Assembly: GCF_016904885.1 (NCBI RefSeq)
Contig: NZ_JADWYI010000001.1
Coordinates: 6,262,001-6,326,000, forward strand
Source of the DNA: Archangium primigenium
GTDB taxonomy: Bacteria; Myxococcota; Myxococcia; Myxococcales; Myxococcaceae
Length of the DNA: 64,000 bases
Direction: 5' to 3'
The position numbers and the translations under genes are program-made. Below are positions 39,801-48,187 of the stretch, one piece after another. The notes under the pieces are model-generated. The model was given only the letters and a program-made list of their open reading frames with translations. It had not been told where the DNA came from and made no database searches. Numbering within the stretch: the first letter of the stretch is position 1; the number at the start of each line of letters is the position of its first letter.

Positions 39801-41954
39801 GTGCTCTCGCGCCGGGGGGATGCCGCCTCCACGCGCGTGCTGCTGGAGAGCGAGGCCCATGCCAGCCGCGACGCGCGCGGCGCCATCGAGTCCTTCATCT
39901 CCGCGGCCCGCCTCGCCGCGGGCACGCTCCAGGACGAGGAGGGTGCCATCGCCCTGTACCGCAAGGCGCTCGAGCGGGATCCGCTCGACGTCGCGGCCAC
40001 CGCGGGCCTCGAGGAGCTGCTGGCGGCGCGCGGCGGCGCGGGCGACCTGGCCCTGTTGCAGGAGCGGCGCGGTGAGGCCCGGCAGGCGCAGGGCGACACG
40101 GCCGCCGCCGCGGCGGCCTTCCTCAACGCCGCCAAGACGTACCTCACCGGCGTGGGGGACCGGCTCCGGGCCCTGGAGCTGCTCGACCGCGTCCTCGCGC
40201 TGCAGCCCCGGACGCCCGAGGCCCTGGAGCTGCGCGCCCACATGCTGATGGAGGAGCACCGGCACGCCGAGGCGGCCGGCACCCTCACCCAGCGCGTGGA
40301 GCTGGGCGGCGAGCCCGGCGCGCTCGCGCGCATGCACCTGACGCTCGGCGCGCTCTACCAGGATCACCTCCACGAGCCCACCCACGCCGCCGTGCACCTG
40401 CACGCCGCGCGCGAGGGCCTGCCCCAGAACACCGAGGTGCTCGAGCGGCTCACCGCCCTGTTCCTCCAGGTGCGCAACTGGCAGGGCGCCATGGAGTGCC
40501 TCAAGCGGCTGCTCGAGCTGGAGCTGCCCTTGGCCGATCGCGCGCGCCACACGGTGACGCTCGCCCAGGTGCACGAGCAGGGCCTGGGGGACGTGGCCAC
40601 CGCCTCCACCCTCTACCGCCAGGCGCTGGACCTGACCCCCGGCGACATGGCCCTGGTGGACCGGCTCGCGGGGCTCTACGAGCGCGCGGGCAAGCTGCCG
40701 GAGCTGTCGCAGATGCTCGAGGCGCAGTCTTCCCAGGCGCAGACGACCGGCGACACGCGGCGCGCCACCACGCTGCGCCTCAAGGTCGCGGACCTGAGCG
40801 CCGGCGCGCTCGGGGAGCCCAACCGCGCGGTGACGCTCTACCGGCAGATCGTGGAGACGGAGCCCGCCAACGTCCAGGCGCGCGCCTCGCTCGCCACGCT
40901 CTACATGCGTGACGCGGCGTCCGCCCAGCTCGCCATCGAGGAGCACCGGCAGATCCTCCGCCTGGAGCCCACGCGCGTGGACAGCCTGCACGCGCTCTTC
41001 CGGCTGTGGGAGGGCCTCAAGCAGAACGACAAGGCCTTCTGCGCCGCGGCGGTCCTGCACTTCCTGCGCTCGGCCAACGAGGTGGAGGTCTCCTTCTACA
41101 CGGAGATGCGCAGCCGCCTGCCCGTGGAGACGCAGGAGAAGCTGTCGATCGCGGACGTGGACGCGGGCCTCACGCACCCCAGCTCGCGCGGCCCCCTGCT
41201 CGAGGTGATGCGCGCCGTGGGCGATCAGCTCGGCAAGCTGCACCCGCCCCAGTTCGAACTGCTCGGCGTCAACCGCAAGGAGGACAAGCTCAAGACGGAC
41301 CACGCCGTGTTCAAGGCCGTGCGCGCCGTGGCCCAGGTCTTCGGCGTCGAGGAGTTCGAGGTGTACCAGGCGCGCCGGGGCCTCATCGCCCTGGAGACGA
41401 GCGAGCCGCTCGCCGTGTGCGTGGGCCAGGACGTGGTGCGCCGCTTCAACGTGCGCGAGCAGAAGTTCCTCATCGGCCGCGCGGTCATGGGCCTGCTCAA
41501 CAAGACGGCGGTGCTCTCCAAGCTGTCGCGCGGGGAGACGGTCGACCTGTTCGGCAACTCGGTGCGCGTGTTCGCCCCGCAGTTCACGGCGCTGGGGCGC
41601 AACAACGAGGAGCTGGTGCGCCAGTACCGCCGCGCCTGCTCGCGCAAGGCGCTCAAGGCCCTGGAGCCGGCCGCCCTGGAGCTGGGACCCCAGGCCAAGG
41701 TGGACCTGCCGCCCGTGCTGGAGGGCCTCGCGCTGTCGGCGGACCGCGCCGGCGCGCTCATGTGCGGTGACGTGTCGGTGGGCCTCGCGCTGGTGCTCAA
41801 GGAGGACCCGAACTTCGCCACCCTGCGCGTGGACAACGCCGAGCCCGTGCTCCAGGCCCTGCGCGAGCGTGGGGATCTCCAGCAGCTCCTGTCCTACGTG
41901 GTCAGCGACGACTTCCTGCGTCTGCGCCAGCGGCTGGGCCTCGCCCTGCCGTGA
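36888..41954 (+). CDS. Giant TPR-repeat protein
   Basis: A 1,688-residue protein starting MSEHNDLSRTP. After a short low-complexity head, residues about 50-1390 are TPR-like helical pairs, roughly 35 or more units. Many have the consensus (A)-x-x-x-(Y/F)-x-x-(A/V)-L-x-(L)-x-P, such as AIASYQEVLTLAPSHFPALRALARLY and AIAAYERVLTLMPSYLPALKSLGRLY, some nearly duplicate in sequence. The C-terminal 300 residues are a different domain: HPPQFELLGVNRKEDKLK, VFGVEEFEVYQARRGLIALE, LIGRAVMGLLNKTAVLSKLSRGE, and RLRQRLGLALP at the end. No signal peptide or membrane segment is seen. Likely a cytoplasmic scaffold; TPR giants of this kind are common in myxobacteria. The ATG at 36888 has a GGAG about 12 bases upstream. 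Confidence 0.85.
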   Translation: MSEHNDLSRTPSSSPTGVTSAPAETDTARPAATQAMASTLGNIPPASSPEQEARERITSLEREARALGGEPQAALLFHEMGRLWEEPLKNPRNAAMAYNQAYRLAPRFLSNIRAARRLFADVGNWQMAVQLLDAELGAIESPTERAALLFEKGQLLEERLGRAEDATAAFTQCLELKPQDVGLLTQLEALYAARNDYPSLIEVYQLLAHALETPALRAHYLTAAGMVLDERLKRTSDAAACFREAFRQDRSDPLLLNALKRVAVREGRAEELLEVLSAEAAALGPQGAPAWLQLCKMYERLGRKEEALAALLDARRVSPNESLILSALANVYETRHRFEELADVLLAWVGCINDEGEFVAISLRLAALYEEDLKRDPDAIGRYQAILARIPGHAASLAGLGKLYHRTRNWEGLVSVFDAEAAAAQDPKEKAARMFKAAEVLEERLSRQEEAIPRYHACTQVQPGYLPAQKALIRLYERQGRFADLVAMYEQDLLQTQDRDLLIATLNKVAVLHEERLNDLDHAIECMRRILDLAPEHLPTIHNLSRLLERAGRFPELIRHQELEASLVGDTKQVLSLYHRNAEILDEHLKDRAGAIAAYERVLTLMPSYLPALKSLGRLYAMEGKWEPLIRMYRAEAEISPNPEAAAALIHKIGELYEHRVKDESQAIASYQEVLTLAPSHFPALRALARLYKAKGAWESLIEVLRSEAANRTDPMERANALYHAATIWEDQLKRPDNAIGVFQEVLRLAPGHTATLRALERLFLADEDVKELVALLDRETQMGQTTGAKVAAYMKLARLYLDHFQEPSRAAQCCEAVLALEPQHLSALKTLERIRAGDRARRGELRLRLSEQVKDSRLGLALRVNAAADLDKGMDVEALRLAVAENPRDVRLVFTLERVLRQQGDAALLSDLYLRRLQVVTEEMERVQLMLRCAELDEGKLNNSTRAEQAYRAVLQLQPQCLPALQGLRRVLSRRGDAASTRVLLESEAHASRDARGAIESFISAARLAAGTLQDEEGAIALYRKALERDPLDVAATAGLEELLAARGGAGDLALLQERRGEARQAQGDTAAAAAAFLNAAKTYLTGVGDRLRALELLDRVLALQPRTPEALELRAHMLMEEHRHAEAAGTLTQRVELGGEPGALARMHLTLGALYQDHLHEPTHAAVHLHAAREGLPQNTEVLERLTALFLQVRNWQGAMECLKRLLELELPLADRARHTVTLAQVHEQGLGDVATASTLYRQALDLTPGDMALVDRLAGLYERAGKLPELSQMLEAQSSQAQTTGDTRRATTLRLKVADLSAGALGEPNRAVTLYRQIVETEPANVQARASLATLYMRDAASAQLAIEEHRQILRLEPTRVDSLHALFRLWEGLKQNDKAFCAAAVLHFLRSANEVEVSFYTEMRSRLPVETQEKLSIADVDAGLTHPSSRGPLLEVMRAVGDQLGKLHPPQFELLGVNRKEDKLKTDHAVFKAVRAVAQVFGVEEFEVYQARRGLIALETSEPLAVCVGQDVVRRFNVREQKFLIGRAVMGLLNKTAVLSKLSRGETVDLFGNSVRVFAPQFTALGRNNEELVRQYRRACSRKALKALEPAALELGPQAKVDLPPVLEGLALSADRAGALMCGDVSVGLALVLKEDPNFATLRVDNAEPVLQALRERGDLQQLLSYVVSDDFLRLRQRLGLALP

Positions 41955-41967
41955 CGTGAGTCGAACC

Positions 41968-41998
41968 CCGGGACCGTGCGCGCTCCGTACGGTCCCGG
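41968..41998 (+). terminator. Hairpin terminator after the giant TPR gene
   Basis: A perfect 10-base-pair stem (CCGGGACCGT with ACGGTCCCGG) and an 11-base loop starts 13 bases after the stop codon and is followed by TTCCGCG. This is the strongest simple stem in the right half of the window. Confidence 0.6.
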
Positions 41999-42140
41999 TT
42001 CCGCGTGTCCCCCGGACCACGGCGCGTGGCCCTCCGTCCGCGCCCCGGGAGACCGCTTCCTCGCGAGTCCCCGCTCCCGCTCCCTGGTATCGCCCTTGCT
42101 ATGCCGGGCGGCACACACGGTCCTGCACGGGAGTGGCGAC

Positions 42141-43718
42141 ATGCGCGGCGAAGGCAAGGGAAGCACGAACCATTGGAACAAGGCCCGGCGCACGTGGGCC
42201 CTGGGGGCGCTGTTCACCGTGGGCCTCGCGGCCCCGGCGCTCGCCCAGCCCATCGTGGGCGACGTGCTCGGCGAGAGTGTTCCAGATCAGCAGTGGAACA
42301 AGCGGTACGACTGTCACGGGAACTTCTGTGTCTGGCAGGTCACCACGTTCCTCGGCCCGTGCGCGGGTGCGTTCTGTGAGAACAGCAACCTCTACATCAC
42401 CGACCGAGGGGGCCGGATCCTCGTGGAAGGTGGAGAGGGCCTCTCGGTCGGCCGGAGCACCTTCGACGTGCGGTTCATCGGACCCCGGCGCATCGAGATC
42501 CTCAAAAGCACGGCGGGCGCGCTCTCCCGCGGGGACATGACGCTGCCGGAGTACATCCCGCCGGACACGGGCGTGGATCAGGTGGCACGGGTCGTTCTCC
42601 AGCGCTGGACGCTGTCCGCCAACGGCAAGGCCCTCACGCGGGAGAAGGATCCACCGCTCCCCGCCTGGAAGCGCGAGAAGACCCCGGCCTCCGCTCCGCC
42701 CTCGGGCACCCTCGCCGACACCACGCCCCGCCTCCACGAGCCCGTGTCCGAGGCCCTGCTCGCCCAGGCCCGGAAGGTCTGCGGGGCGGAGCGGATGATT
42801 CCCCTGCACCATGAATGTCATGGGAAGACGTGCGTGCTCGTCCTCGATACGGCACCGGGCGACAGGAACTCCAGCTGCGGGAGGCCCTTCTGCCCGGTCC
42901 TGGTGAAGGGCGATCAGGTGCGGGCCCTCCCCCTGCCCGCGCTGACCGACGAGTCGCCACACTATTTCTCCCTGACCCCCACGGCCTACACGTTCGTCGC
43001 CTGTGATGGGGTGCGTGGCAGCGAGGGAAGCCATCAGTCCATCTCCCGCGTGCGTCCCGAGTCCATGGACTTCGTGCGGACGGAAGGCCTCCACGTGGAG
43101 GGCGCCACGCCCTACCCCGTGCGCGAGGCGAAGTCCGTCGAGGCCGCCCGGGCGCTCGCCCCCACCGTGCACGCCTATACGCGCCTGCACATTCCCTGGG
43201 GCCGCGACGCCTGGACCGACGCGCACGACCTCGCCCTGGCCTGGCGGCTCTCGCGTGTGGGCGACACCCTTCACCTGCGCGCCGAGGTGGATGACGACGT
43301 CGTCGTGCCCTTCACCACGGGCACCGGCCTGCACTCCGACCACCTGGAGCTCTTGTTGAGCCCGACCGCGTCCGGCACGCGCAAGCTGGGTGTGCTGCTC
43401 GCCCCCGAGGGTCGGCTCCTCGTGCGGCGCTGGCGCGAGCAGGAGGGCGGCAAGAGCAAGGCGGTCGAGGTGGACCTGCCCGAGGCCACGGGTTCCTGGA
43501 GCCAGGGCGCGCACGGCTACGCCCTGGACCTGGCCCTGCCGCTCTCCCTGGTTCGCGGCCCCGTCCCCTCGCTCTTCGCGCCCTGGCTGCTCCTCGTGTC
43601 CGACGCGGACACGGCCGGCAAACAGGAGACGCTCATGGGCCACACGGGCTCGCTGTACTTCTGGTCCGAGTACCCGCCCACGCTCGCGGAGTACCAGCGC
43701 GCCCAGGCCCGCGATTGA
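42141..43718 (+). CDS. Secreted protein with CBM9-like domain
   Basis: A 525-residue exported protein. The signal peptide ends ALFTVGLAAPALAQ near residue 36. The N-terminal 300 residues have several Cys pairs (YDCHGNFCVWQ, GPCAGAFCENSN, HECHGKTCVLV, SSCGRPFCPV) arranged as two similar units, suggesting an internal duplication with disulfides. The C-terminal part, from about residue 340, is CBM9-like: HIPWGRDAWTDAHDLALAWRLSRVGDTLHLRAEVDDDVVVPF, then LHSDHLELLLSP and GYALDLALPLSL. CBM9-type domains bind sugars or cover exported enzymes; no catalytic motif is seen. A GGGAG ribosome site precedes the ATG at 42141. The next gene (menB) starts 54 bases on but appears unrelated. Confidence 0.75.
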   Translation: MRGEGKGSTNHWNKARRTWALGALFTVGLAAPALAQPIVGDVLGESVPDQQWNKRYDCHGNFCVWQVTTFLGPCAGAFCENSNLYITDRGGRILVEGGEGLSVGRSTFDVRFIGPRRIEILKSTAGALSRGDMTLPEYIPPDTGVDQVARVVLQRWTLSANGKALTREKDPPLPAWKREKTPASAPPSGTLADTTPRLHEPVSEALLAQARKVCGAERMIPLHHECHGKTCVLVLDTAPGDRNSSCGRPFCPVLVKGDQVRALPLPALTDESPHYFSLTPTAYTFVACDGVRGSEGSHQSISRVRPESMDFVRTEGLHVEGATPYPVREAKSVEAARALAPTVHAYTRLHIPWGRDAWTDAHDLALAWRLSRVGDTLHLRAEVDDDVVVPFTTGTGLHSDHLELLLSPTASGTRKLGVLLAPEGRLLVRRWREQEGGKSKAVEVDLPEATGSWSQGAHGYALDLALPLSLVRGPVPSLFAPWLLLVSDADTAGKQETLMGHTGSLYFWSEYPPTLAEYQRAQARD

Positions 43719-43772
43719 CGCTCGCCGAGGGGGGGCACTAGGGTCCGCGCGCCCCCACTCGGAGACACGGTC

Positions 43773-44672
<900 letters not shown>

Positions 44673-44689
44673 GCCCGGACGCCCCCCGC

Positions 44690-45751
44690 GTGTTCGCGCC
44701 GCCCGCGCTCCTCTCCGGCCTCCCCGTGCACCGCCAGGTGCCGCCCCCCGAGTCGTTGCGCGAGCACCGGGTGGAGGGCGAGGCCTGGCGGGTGGCGCTG
44801 CCGGTGACGTTCACCCCGTTCGCCTCCGCCCGGCCCTGCTCGGCCCGCTGCGTCTTCTGCTCGGAGACGCTGCGGCATCGGGACGCGGGGCGCCTGGCGG
44901 CCTCGCTGCGGCCGGGGCCGGACTACCTCGAGGGCCTCGCGCGGGCGCTCGCCGCGCTCCGGGGCCTGCCCCTGGGCATCTCCCTGTCGGGGCTGGAGGC
45001 CACGGACGATCCGGACTGGTTGCTCGGCGTGCTGGACGTGCTGGAGCGGCACGAGCGCCACCCCGAGGGCCGGGTGACGGAGAAGGTCCTCTATTCCAAT
45101 GCCGCGGGGCTGTGCGCGGAGACGTCGGGCGCGGTGCTGCTGCCCCGGCTGGCGCGCTACGGCCTCACGCGCGTGGAGGTGTCCCGGCACCACCCGGAGC
45201 CCGCGCGCAACGACGCCATCATGCGCTTCCGGCCCGGCCAGCCCGTGGCCCGGCGCGAGGTGTTCGAGGCCGCGGTGCGCGCCACGCGTGGCCATGTTCC
45301 GGTGCGGCTCGTGTGCATCGTGCAGCGCACGGGCGTGGCGACGCCCGAGGACGTGGAGGCCTACCTGCGCTGGGCGGTGGACGCGCTCGGCGTGACGGAC
45401 GTGGTCTTCCGCGAGTTCTCCCGGCTGCACGGGCTCTACCTGCCCAACGCCACCGCGCGCACCGTGGAGCGGGATCGGGTGCCCATGGACACGCTGCTCG
45501 CGTCCCTGCTGCCCGGCGGCGGAGCCTCCTCGGACTTCCAGCCCCTGGACGTCACCCACGGCTACTACTATTGGAACGCGCGCCTGCGCTGGCGGGAGCG
45601 GTGCGACGTGACGTTCGAGGCCTCGGACTACGAGGCCATGAAGGCCCGCCACCGCTCCGGCGTCATCCACAAGCTCGTCTTCCACGCCAACGGCAACCTC
45701 TGCGCGGATTGGGATCCGGAGCGCGAGGTGCTGCTGCGCACCCTCCCATGA
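44690..45751 (+). CDS. Radical SAM protein
   Basis: A 353-residue protein with the iron-sulfur motif CSARCVFCSE (Cys-x3-Cys-x2-Cys) in the segment FASARPCSARCVFCSETLRHRD. This is followed by SLSGLEATDDPDW (Gly-Gly/Gly-Leu-Glu substrate loop), TEKVLYSNAAGL, a TIM-barrel pattern (RLARYGLTRVEVSRHHPEP) and HVPVRLVCIVQRTGV, DVVFREFSRLHGLYL. It cleaves S-adenosylmethionine to a 5'-deoxyadenosyl radical for an unknown reaction. The start GTG 44690 (FAPPALLSGL) is the first in frame after menB; the ribosome site is weak, so coupling to menB is possible. It overlaps the next gene by ATGA, linking it functionally to the nucleotidyltransferase-like protein. Confidence 0.8.
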   Translation: MFAPPALLSGLPVHRQVPPPESLREHRVEGEAWRVALPVTFTPFASARPCSARCVFCSETLRHRDAGRLAASLRPGPDYLEGLARALAALRGLPLGISLSGLEATDDPDWLLGVLDVLERHERHPEGRVTEKVLYSNAAGLCAETSGAVLLPRLARYGLTRVEVSRHHPEPARNDAIMRFRPGQPVARREVFEAAVRATRGHVPVRLVCIVQRTGVATPEDVEAYLRWAVDALGVTDVVFREFSRLHGLYLPNATARTVERDRVPMDTLLASLLPGGGASSDFQPLDVTHGYYYWNARLRWRERCDVTFEASDYEAMKARHRSGVIHKLVFHANGNLCADWDPEREVLLRTLP

Positions 45752-46245
45752 GCCCCGGGCCCGTCGAGCACGCCGCCTACCTGGCGCTCCTGCACCGGCT
45801 GGAGGCGGAGGGGGTGGCGTTCGCGCTCACGGGCTCGCTCGCGCTGCGCCTGTACATGGACGCCCTGGAGGGCGAGCCCGTCCCGGACTGCGATCTCTTC
45901 CTGGAGCCCTCGCCCGACAACCTCCAGCGCTGGGCGCGGCTCATGGCGGCGGAGGGCTGGGCGCTCGCGGTGTGGGACGTGCCCGTGACGCCCCCGCTGG
46001 CGCTGGAGGCGCTGCGCGGCCGGTACTACGTGCGGGCGCGCCAGGGTGCCCTGGTGGTGGACGGCACCTACGAGCACGACACACTGAACCTAGCCGAGGC
46101 GGTGGCCCAGGCCCGGCGCGTGGCGGGGCTGCCCCTGCTGGCGTGGGAGACGCTGCTCGGGCTCAAGCGCGAGCGCGGCTCGGCCCGGGATCTGCTGCAC
46201 CTGGCGCAGGTGGAGCGCTGGCGGCGCGGCCCGTCGCGCGGCTGA
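45748..46245 (+). CDS. Small nucleotidyltransferase-like protein coupled to the radical SAM gene
   Basis: A 165-residue soluble protein. Near the start FALTGSLALRLYMDAL gives the Gly-Ser...helix typical of nucleotidyltransferase folds, and PVPDCDLFLEPSPDNLQRW provides an Asp-x-Asp-type acidic pair a little further on. The rest is helical with a C-terminal LLGLKRERGSARDLLHLAQVERW segment. It overlaps the preceding gene by the ATGA junction, a strong sign of co-translation and of a shared task. The closest analogues are small nucleotidyltransferase-domain proteins in toxin-antitoxin or modification systems, but I cannot assign a substrate. Whether it modifies RNA, protein or a small molecule is unknown. 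Confidence 0.55.
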   Translation: MSPGPVEHAAYLALLHRLEAEGVAFALTGSLALRLYMDALEGEPVPDCDLFLEPSPDNLQRWARLMAAEGWALAVWDVPVTPPLALEALRGRYYVRARQGALVVDGTYEHDTLNLAEAVAQARRVAGLPLLAWETLLGLKRERGSARDLLHLAQVERWRRGPSRG

Positions 46246-46272
46246 TCGGCAGCGGACACAGGCCTCGTCCCG

Positions 46273-46289
46273 CCGGGCCACTCGCCCGG
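46273..46289 (+). terminator. Hairpin after the radical SAM/nucleotidyltransferase pair
   Basis: CCGGGC and GCCCGG form a 6-base-pair stem with a 5-base loop, 27 bases after the stop codon and before the SCO-like gene. A short stem in GC-rich DNA, so only suggestive. Confidence 0.35.
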
Positions 46290-46347
46290 AGCGCGCCCGC
46301 GTCCCATCCTTCCTCCCTTGGCTCGAACCCCCGGGGAGGCCGTCCCG

Positions 46348-47334
46348 ATGCGCCAACGATTCCGCTGGCTGCCACCGCTGTGCGCGCTCCTGCTGCTCGG
46401 GGCCGGGTGCCGCCGGAGCAATGAGTTCGCGGTGCTTCCGCTCCAGGCCGCGCCCACGCTCGAGGTCCCCCAGGCCTCGGGCGGCGTCTTCCGGTTGAGC
46501 GAGCAGCGCGGCAAGGTGGTGGTGCTGACCTTCGGGTACACCTCCTGTCCGGACGTCTGCCCCACCACGCTGACCCAACTGCAGCGGCTGCAGAGCGCCC
46601 TGGGCCCCGCGTCGAGGGACCTCCAGGTGGTGTTCCTCTCCGTGGACCCCGATCGCGACGGCGCCGAGCAGCTCCAGACGTACGTGCGCGCCTTCAGCAC
46701 GCGGTTCACGGGCCTGCGGCTGGAGCCGGAGGGCATCGCCCCGGTGCTCGCCGCCTGGAACGTCACCGCGGCGCGGCACTACCCGGACACCACGCGCTAC
46801 CGCGAGCACCCCTTCGCGAAGGATCTGCCCTACACCATCGATCATACCGGGGCCTTCTTCGTCGTGGACAAGCGGGGCCAGTTGCGGCTGCGCCTGCCCT
46901 ACTCCGTCGGCGGCGAGTATCTGCGCGACGAGGTGGCGCGGCTCCTGGCGGAGGACGAGGCGCCGGACTCCAGCCCCCGGGTGGAGCGGGCCCGGGCGCT
47001 GCTCACGCCCTCGCGGGTGGGCGCCATCTACCTCACGCTCGTCAACGGCACCGCGCAGGAGGACCGGCTCGTCTCGGCCGAGTCTCCATCGGCCGGCAGC
47101 GTGGAGCTGCACGAGGTGACGAGCGAGGGCGAGCTGATGCGGATGAATCCCCGGCCCGAGGGCTTCCGCCTCCCAGCGCGCAGCCGCGTGGAGCTGGAGC
47201 CCGGCGGCAAGCACCTCATGCTCTACGCCGTGCCGACCCGGGCGTCCCGGTTGGACGTGACACTGCGCTTCGAGAAGGCGGGGCCGGTGACCGTGTCCGT
47301 TCCCGTGTCGGAGCCCGGCGCGGATGCGCTCTAG
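46348..47334 (+). CDS. SCO1-like/PCuAC fusion lipoprotein
   Basis: A 328-residue lipoprotein (signal ending Leu-Gly-Ala-Gly-Cys). Residues 35-190 are a thioredoxin-fold SCO domain: VVVLTFGYTSCPDVCPTTL with the copper-binding Cys-x3-Cys, VVFLSVDPDRD, and the third ligand His in YTIDHTGAFFVVDK. Residues 215-320 resemble the PCuAC copper chaperone (TLVNGTAQEDRLVSAESPSAGSVELHE, then MRMNP and GGKHLMLYAV, with His and Met in the H-M...HxM arrangement). SCO and PCuAC proteins deliver copper to cytochrome oxidase together, so their fusion in one chain is economical. It starts a tightly overlapping operon with the cytochrome c and multicopper-oxidase-like genes. The ATG at 46348 has a GGGGAGG site. 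Confidence 0.88.
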   Translation: MRQRFRWLPPLCALLLLGAGCRRSNEFAVLPLQAAPTLEVPQASGGVFRLSEQRGKVVVLTFGYTSCPDVCPTTLTQLQRLQSALGPASRDLQVVFLSVDPDRDGAEQLQTYVRAFSTRFTGLRLEPEGIAPVLAAWNVTAARHYPDTTRYREHPFAKDLPYTIDHTGAFFVVDKRGQLRLRLPYSVGGEYLRDEVARLLAEDEAPDSSPRVERARALLTPSRVGAIYLTLVNGTAQEDRLVSAESPSAGSVELHEVTSEGELMRMNPRPEGFRLPARSRVELEPGGKHLMLYAVPTRASRLDVTLRFEKAGPVTVSVPVSEPGADAL

Positions 47335-48187
47335 TCCCTGGCGCGCGGTGGGCCTGGCGCTGCTGGCGAGCCTCTCCGGGCTGGTGCTCGTGCTGCGGGC
47401 GCGCGCCGAGCAGCCCCGACGCGAGGCCGAACAGCGGGGCCTGCGGCTGCGGATGGAGCGGGCCGTCTGGCTGCACGAGGCCACGGATCATGGCGACACG
47501 GCGCGCCTGCCCACGCTGCCGGGCTCGCCTCCCGAGGGCTCCCGGCGGCTCGCCGTGGAGGTGTCCATCTTCAACCCCCGCGCGATGCCCCTGGAGTTCT
47601 CGCCCGGGGAGCTGCGGCTGTCGGAGGGGCGCACGGCCACCGAGTGGCGCGCGACGACGGATGTCTCCCGGCCCTTCACCCTGGGCCCCGGGGAGCTGCT
47701 GTTCCTGACGCTGGGCTTCGACGTGCCCCGCACCCCGGCGCCCCTGCGCCTGCTCTGGGCCCGGGGCGAGGAGCGCATCGCGCTGCTGGCGACCCGGCGG
47801 CCCCTGGGCGCCGAGGCGCGCGAGCCCCGGGGCTGGCCCGAGAGCGTGGGGGAGCTGCCCGCGGGCTCGGCCGGCTCGGGCGCGGCGCTCTATGACCGCT
47901 TGGGCTGCGTCGCCTGCCATGGCGCGCTCGAGGCCTTGGACGCGGCGCGGGTGGGCCCGTCGCTCGGCGCGTTCTTCCAGGCGGGCTCCACGCGCATCGC
48001 GGGCCTGAGCGCGGCGCAGTACGCCTACGAGTCGCTGCTCAACCCCGATGCCTTCATCGCGCCCGCGTGTCCGGGCGGACAGCCCTGTGTGGGGCCCAGC
48101 CCCATGCCCCTGTATGGCGAGGTGCTGAGCGCCCAGGACATGGCGGACGTCATCGCCTACCTCGTGACGCCCCGGACGGACGAATGA
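47324..48187 (+). CDS. Membrane-anchored c-type cytochrome
   Basis: A 287-residue protein with one N-terminal hydrophobic helix (VGLALLASLSGLVLVLRARA) acting as signal/anchor. A beta-rich N-terminal domain follows (RRLAVEVSIFNPRAMPLEFSPGELRLSE), similar in pattern to the copper-tolerance or cupredoxin-like domains that precede some cytochromes. The C-terminal 100 residues are a cytochrome c domain: LYDRLGCVACHGALEALDAARVGPSL with the heme-attachment Cys-Val-Ala-Cys-His, and axial Met in GPSPMPLYGEVLSAQDMADVIAYL. A redox protein of the periplasm or membrane face. The ATG overlaps the end of the SCO gene by 11 bases, and the stop overlaps the next ATG, so the three are one operon. Confidence 0.87.
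   Translation: MRSSPWRAVGLALLASLSGLVLVLRARAEQPRREAEQRGLRLRMERAVWLHEATDHGDTARLPTLPGSPPEGSRRLAVEVSIFNPRAMPLEFSPGELRLSEGRTATEWRATTDVSRPFTLGPGELLFLTLGFDVPRTPAPLRLLWARGEERIALLATRRPLGAEAREPRGWPESVGELPAGSAGSGAALYDRLGCVACHGALEALDAARVGPSLGAFFQAGSTRIAGLSAAQYAYESLLNPDAFIAPACPGGQPCVGPSPMPLYGEVLSAQDMADVIAYLVTPRTDE

Noticed and set aside
36729-42020. Minus-strand frame of 1,763 residues opposite the TPR gene
   Set aside because: His/Leu/Gln/Val/Arg-biased composition and no domains; the plus strand encodes regular TPR units.
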